Under the pieces are notes generated by a model. That model ran no database searches, was not told the origin of the DNA, and was given only the letters and a program-made list of their open reading frames with translations. Both the position numbers and the translations under genes were made by a program. From Lentisphaerota bacterium (GTDB lineage Bacteria; Verrucomicrobiota; Lentisphaeria; Victivallales; Victivallaceae), in NCBI GenBank assembly GCA_015061815.1, contig SUVW01000012.1:1-64000 (forward strand): 64,000 nt of DNA, given 5' to 3'. Shown here one piece after another: positions 61,158 through 64,000 of this stretch. The number at the start of each line of letters is the position of its first letter. The first letter of the stretch is position 1.

Positions 61158-64000
61158 TCAGTTTTCTTCTGTGAAGTATGGAGTTACCTGAATAAAATTC
61201 AGCACCCGTTTGTCACCGGCGCTGCCGCCCATTTCGGTATCACTTTTCCAGTCGGAAAAGGTCACTGTTACTTCGGCGGCTTTGGCGGTGAAGATTATTT
61301 TCCGGGTTTGGATCTCGACGACGATATCCTGAAATTGTTTGCCTCCGGCGCGCATGTCATAGCTCAACTTCCGGTCGATATCCGCATCGGATAATGTCGC
61401 ATTGAAAGCGATATCCTGACCGAAAACCACATTTTTCCCGTTGAATGTATCCGGATCAGCGGTGACAAAGGTCAAACTGTATTTTTTTCCGGGAGTCAAA
61501 CCGGTGATTTTGCGTGAGATACGGTTGGGGGCCTTGCTGCTGCGGATAAAGAGTGCGCAGGTGTCGCCATAGGGCGAACTGTGAAGCCGCCGGCACTGAT
61601 ATTTTTTCGCCAGACCGAAAATTTTGTGCGGACGCAGCGAATCTTTTTCCGCCGGAAACACATTCCAGTTTTTGAAGCCTTCCTGAAAATCGCAATTATC
61701 CAGATGTCCGGGAATGAGTTTGTAACCGTACTCTCCGGAAACCAGAGAAGTTTTTCCTTCAATGCAGTAGTGACGGACGAGCCGGGCGATCCACCGCTGC
61801 ATCTCCTCATCACCGGAAGCAATGCTGTAACAGCCGAACCCGAAAAGTTCTCTGCACTCCGGATGGGTGGAAAGCAGCTGCAAATAGCGATCCATGAAGT
61901 ACTTCATGTCGATATGCGGATAACAGTTGGCGTTCCATACGCCGAATTTCTGATAGTTGCCGATGATGTAAGTCAAACGCTCCTGCGGATCGGGGATGAT
62001 CTTTTTGATCACGGTGATCTGCCTGACGAATTTTTCGAAGTACTCTTCCATGCTTTTTTCATCCGGCTTGGAGAGGATATAAGTTTCCATCAGCAATTTG
62101 CCTCTGCCTTTGGAAACGTTGGTCAGCGCAGAAACCAGCGGCCGGTGGATCGCCGGATTATGGAAATACGGATTGTACTGGGCATCCATCCAGGTATGGA
62201 TTATTTTATCGAATTCCTGATAGTGCCAGCCCATTTCGACCAGCGCGGTCAGGACGTCTATTGCGGCATTGGGGCCGGTTTCATCCAGACAGCGGCCGCT
62301 GGTGGTTTGAATGGGGGTGGAATTGCGGATATTTTCGATCATCCGTTGGGCATTGCTCCAATCTTCCACCGGCATGCCTTCGCAGGCGAGCATGGCGATA
62401 CCGCGTTTTTTGAATTCGATATCAGCGGCTTTGCGCATGGGGTCGCGTTCCGGATACCAGAAGTGAGTGACGAAATAGGTATTGAAGTTCTGCCACAAAT
62501 ATTTTTTGGCAAAATCCATATCGCAGCTGAATGCTCCGGAGAGGATTTTTTTGCCGTTGTTGTAATACATTTTTTCTGCGACGGTAAAGGGGAATACCGG
62601 CAGTTCCGGAACTTTGGCGATGACGATTTCAGCTCCCGGGGTGGAATTTTCCACTGAAACGGTGTGTTTCCCGGCCTTGATATACCGCATAGTTTCGGAA
62701 AATTCGTTGTCCCGGTATTCGATAACCGGTGCGCCATCCAGTTTGGCGGTGGCATTTTTCTGTGCTTGAGAGAATGCGATACGATACCAGCCATCTTCCC
62801 ATGCGGTGAATTGATAATCTTTATTTTCCAGGTCGCCCCGGTAAATTTCGGTGACAAAGTTATTCAGTTGTTTCCCGGTTTTGGGCAGCGGGATAATTGC
62901 ATTCATCCAGTAGTCGTTGGAAAGGATGACCTTGCCGTCTTTTTTGCTGACCATTTCCACCCGGAATTTTCCTTCTCCTGCCGGAAGCGGCCCCATTTCT
63001 GCATGGCACAGACCGGCGGAAGTGAATTCAAATGTTTTCGGAGTGCCGAAATTTCCGTCTTTGACGGCATGTGATATCCGGCAGAGATAGTCGGTATATT
63101 CTCCGCTTACCGGGTAGACAACGCAGAGGTCGAGTTTTCCGGTGGCCGCCTGGATTTTTTTCATCATGGGATGATAAGGGATGACTCTGGCCAGTTTCTT
63201 TTCCCAGACTTCGGCCGGAGCTGAACCGGCGATGGCTTTTTCGCTCAACGGGATCAGATACGGGTTGCAGATTTCGATTTTTCCGCTGCACTTGCCGCCG
63301 TAGATATGAAAAGCATATTGTCCGTTACGGCTTTTCTGTGCGGTGATCTCTTTTTCAAACCTGACCCATTTGCCATTGGTATTTTCCGGGAACTTCTGGG
63401 TGCCGACGCCGATGGACCACTGATAGTTGGAAATGACCAGCTGACTGCCGGAACTTTTGAAGTTCTCGGTTCTGACCCACGCGCCGAGTTTATATTTTTC
63501 TCCGGCGACAAGTTTGATGCCGCCCTGGGCAAAATCGACCAGCCGGGGCAGATCGATCCGCAAAGCGGTGCGTTTGCCGGGGCCCTCACCGGGCAGGAGA
63601 GTGACCGGATCGGAAATTTTATTCAGGTTGTTGTTCCAGATGCCCAAATCATCGGCAGTACCTTTGAATTCCGGATTGCGGATCAGGTTTTCGCCCTGGA
63701 TCGCCGGACGGGAATATTTTCTGGCTTTAGTGGAAATCGGGATAAGAAAGGGATGGCTGATTTCCAGTTCACCTTTGGATTTTGCGCCCCAGAGGGTGAA
63801 TGTATAACGGCCGTCACTGCTGGGCGGGATGGTGACATCTTTGCTGACATATACCCATTTGCCGTTGGTATTGGCGGGGAACGGTCCGGTTTTGACATCT
63901 TTTTGCCAACCGGTATTGTGGATATAGAATGCGGTTCTGGCGTTGGCCGGGGAAGAGAAATTTCTGGTTTTCACCCAGCCGCCGATCCGGTACTGTTCAC
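61158..64000 (-). CDS. large secreted-type carbohydrate-active protein, 5' end off the window
   Basis: At least 946 residues. The reading frame runs open through the window edge (EQYRIGGWVKTRNF), so the start and signal peptide are missing. Two homologous CBM-like modules lie near the N-terminal end: EQYRIGGWVKTR and EKYKLGAWVRTENF open them, each with PxNTNGKWV and an 'YxFxxxGxKxxGxLEIxxPxLIP'-type close. A central region (about 440-790) contains SGAFSCDMDFAKKYLWQNFN and FVTHFWYPERDPM and looks like a TIM-barrel-like enzyme core, not assigned. A C-terminal CBM-like beta domain ends the protein. Confidence 0.65.
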   Translation of the reverse strand, partial: EQYRIGGWVKTRNFSSPANARTAFYIHNTGWQKDVKTGPFPANTNGKWVYVSKDVTIPPSSDGRYTFTLWGAKSKGELEISHPFLIPISTKARKYSRPAIQGENLIRNPEFKGTADDLGIWNNNLNKISDPVTLLPGEGPGKRTALRIDLPRLVDFAQGGIKLVAGEKYKLGAWVRTENFKSSGSQLVISNYQWSIGVGTQKFPENTNGKWVRFEKEITAQKSRNGQYAFHIYGGKCSGKIEICNPYLIPLSEKAIAGSAPAEVWEKKLARVIPYHPMMKKIQAATGKLDLCVVYPVSGEYTDYLCRISHAVKDGNFGTPKTFEFTSAGLCHAEMGPLPAGEGKFRVEMVSKKDGKVILSNDYWMNAIIPLPKTGKQLNNFVTEIYRGDLENKDYQFTAWEDGWYRIAFSQAQKNATAKLDGAPVIEYRDNEFSETMRYIKAGKHTVSVENSTPGAEIVIAKVPELPVFPFTVAEKMYYNNGKKILSGAFSCDMDFAKKYLWQNFNTYFVTHFWYPERDPMRKAADIEFKKRGIAMLACEGMPVEDWSNAQRMIENIRNSTPIQTTSGRCLDETGPNAAIDVLTALVEMGWHYQEFDKIIHTWMDAQYNPYFHNPAIHRPLVSALTNVSKGRGKLLMETYILSKPDEKSMEEYFEKFVRQITVIKKIIPDPQERLTYIIGNYQKFGVWNANCYPHIDMKYFMDRYLQLLSTHPECRELFGFGCYSIASGDEEMQRWIARLVRHYCIEGKTSLVSGEYGYKLIPGHLDNCDFQEGFKNWNVFPAEKDSLRPHKIFGLAKKYQCRRLHSSPYGDTCALFIRSSKAPNRISRKITGLTPGKKYSLTFVTADPDTFNGKNVVFGQDIAFNATLSDADIDRKLSYDMRAGGKQFQDIVVEIQTRKIIFTAKAAEVTVTFSDWKSDTEMGGSAGDKRVLNFIQVTPYFTEEN

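Noticed and set aside
1-64000. tRNA genes, insertion sequences, prophage or defence islands
   Set aside because: None was recognised by eye; a tRNAscan and profile search would be needed to exclude small or degenerate cases.

Overview
The window looks like a chromosome segment of a Lentisphaerota (Victivallis-like) bacterium. This is inferred from gene content: pseudopilin-type proteins with an H-X8/9-DG tail sitting beside secreted glycosidases, orphan secretin-like proteins, Na+/solute symporters paired with sugar-degradation genes, and a WaaP-like kinase suggesting a Gram-negative envelope. No replication origin, tRNA, insertion sequence or CRISPR array was recognised.

Layout. 1-744: repeat-rich DNA without a gene. 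745-11939: carbohydrate-use region with two pseudopilin-like genes, a symporter, an AraC regulator and three glycosidase-like genes. 12141-16662: a PfkB-type vitamin kinase, YhcH, YifB, RsmD and PrmA. 16774-23389: glycogen operon (small CBM48 protein, phosphorylase, synthase, branching enzyme). 23500-29110: tightly packed DNA-metabolism/NAD operon (exonuclease, SirB1-like protein, NadC, RuvA, a small protein, PriA). 29134-35537: a zinc-finger membrane protein, two tandem secretin-like genes, a MarR regulator, and a divergent cation/proton antiporter. 35527-39845: Dus, a second small CBM48 protein, FabG and RNA methyltransferases. 40216-52043: second symporter, DUF1846 protein, ArgC, an acetyltransferase, a 5'-3' exonuclease, an aminotransferase, an isochorismatase-like hydrolase, AccD, SRP RNA, RNase PH and DnaX. 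52094-59061: TauE exporter, two small membrane proteins, a WaaP-like kinase, then PHP, TIM-barrel, metallophosphoesterase and epimerase genes. 59078-64000: two minus-strand genes for carbohydrate-active proteins, the upstream one running off the window.

Many transcription units start at a close match to TTGA(C/A)A, 16-17 bases, TATATT, so several promoters can be placed by eye. Using these promoters, two unannotated RNA candidates stand out. One at 45457-45557 is closed by a 13-bp terminal stem, followed by oligo-T, and exposes two CTCCTC motifs in its loop. The other at about 53893-54167 starts at a TTGACA-17-TATATT promoter, contains a 128-nt rod-like hairpin with 44 foldable pairs, and ends in a terminator-like hairpin.

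A third unexplained structure lies inside both pseudopilin genes. Just before the conserved FTLIEL codons each gene has two overlapping inverted repeats. They differ in sequence between the two genes, but the arrangement is the same and the pairing is preserved. These three structures are the best candidates for something undescribed. All interpretations come from reading the sequence only; no searches or folding programs were run.
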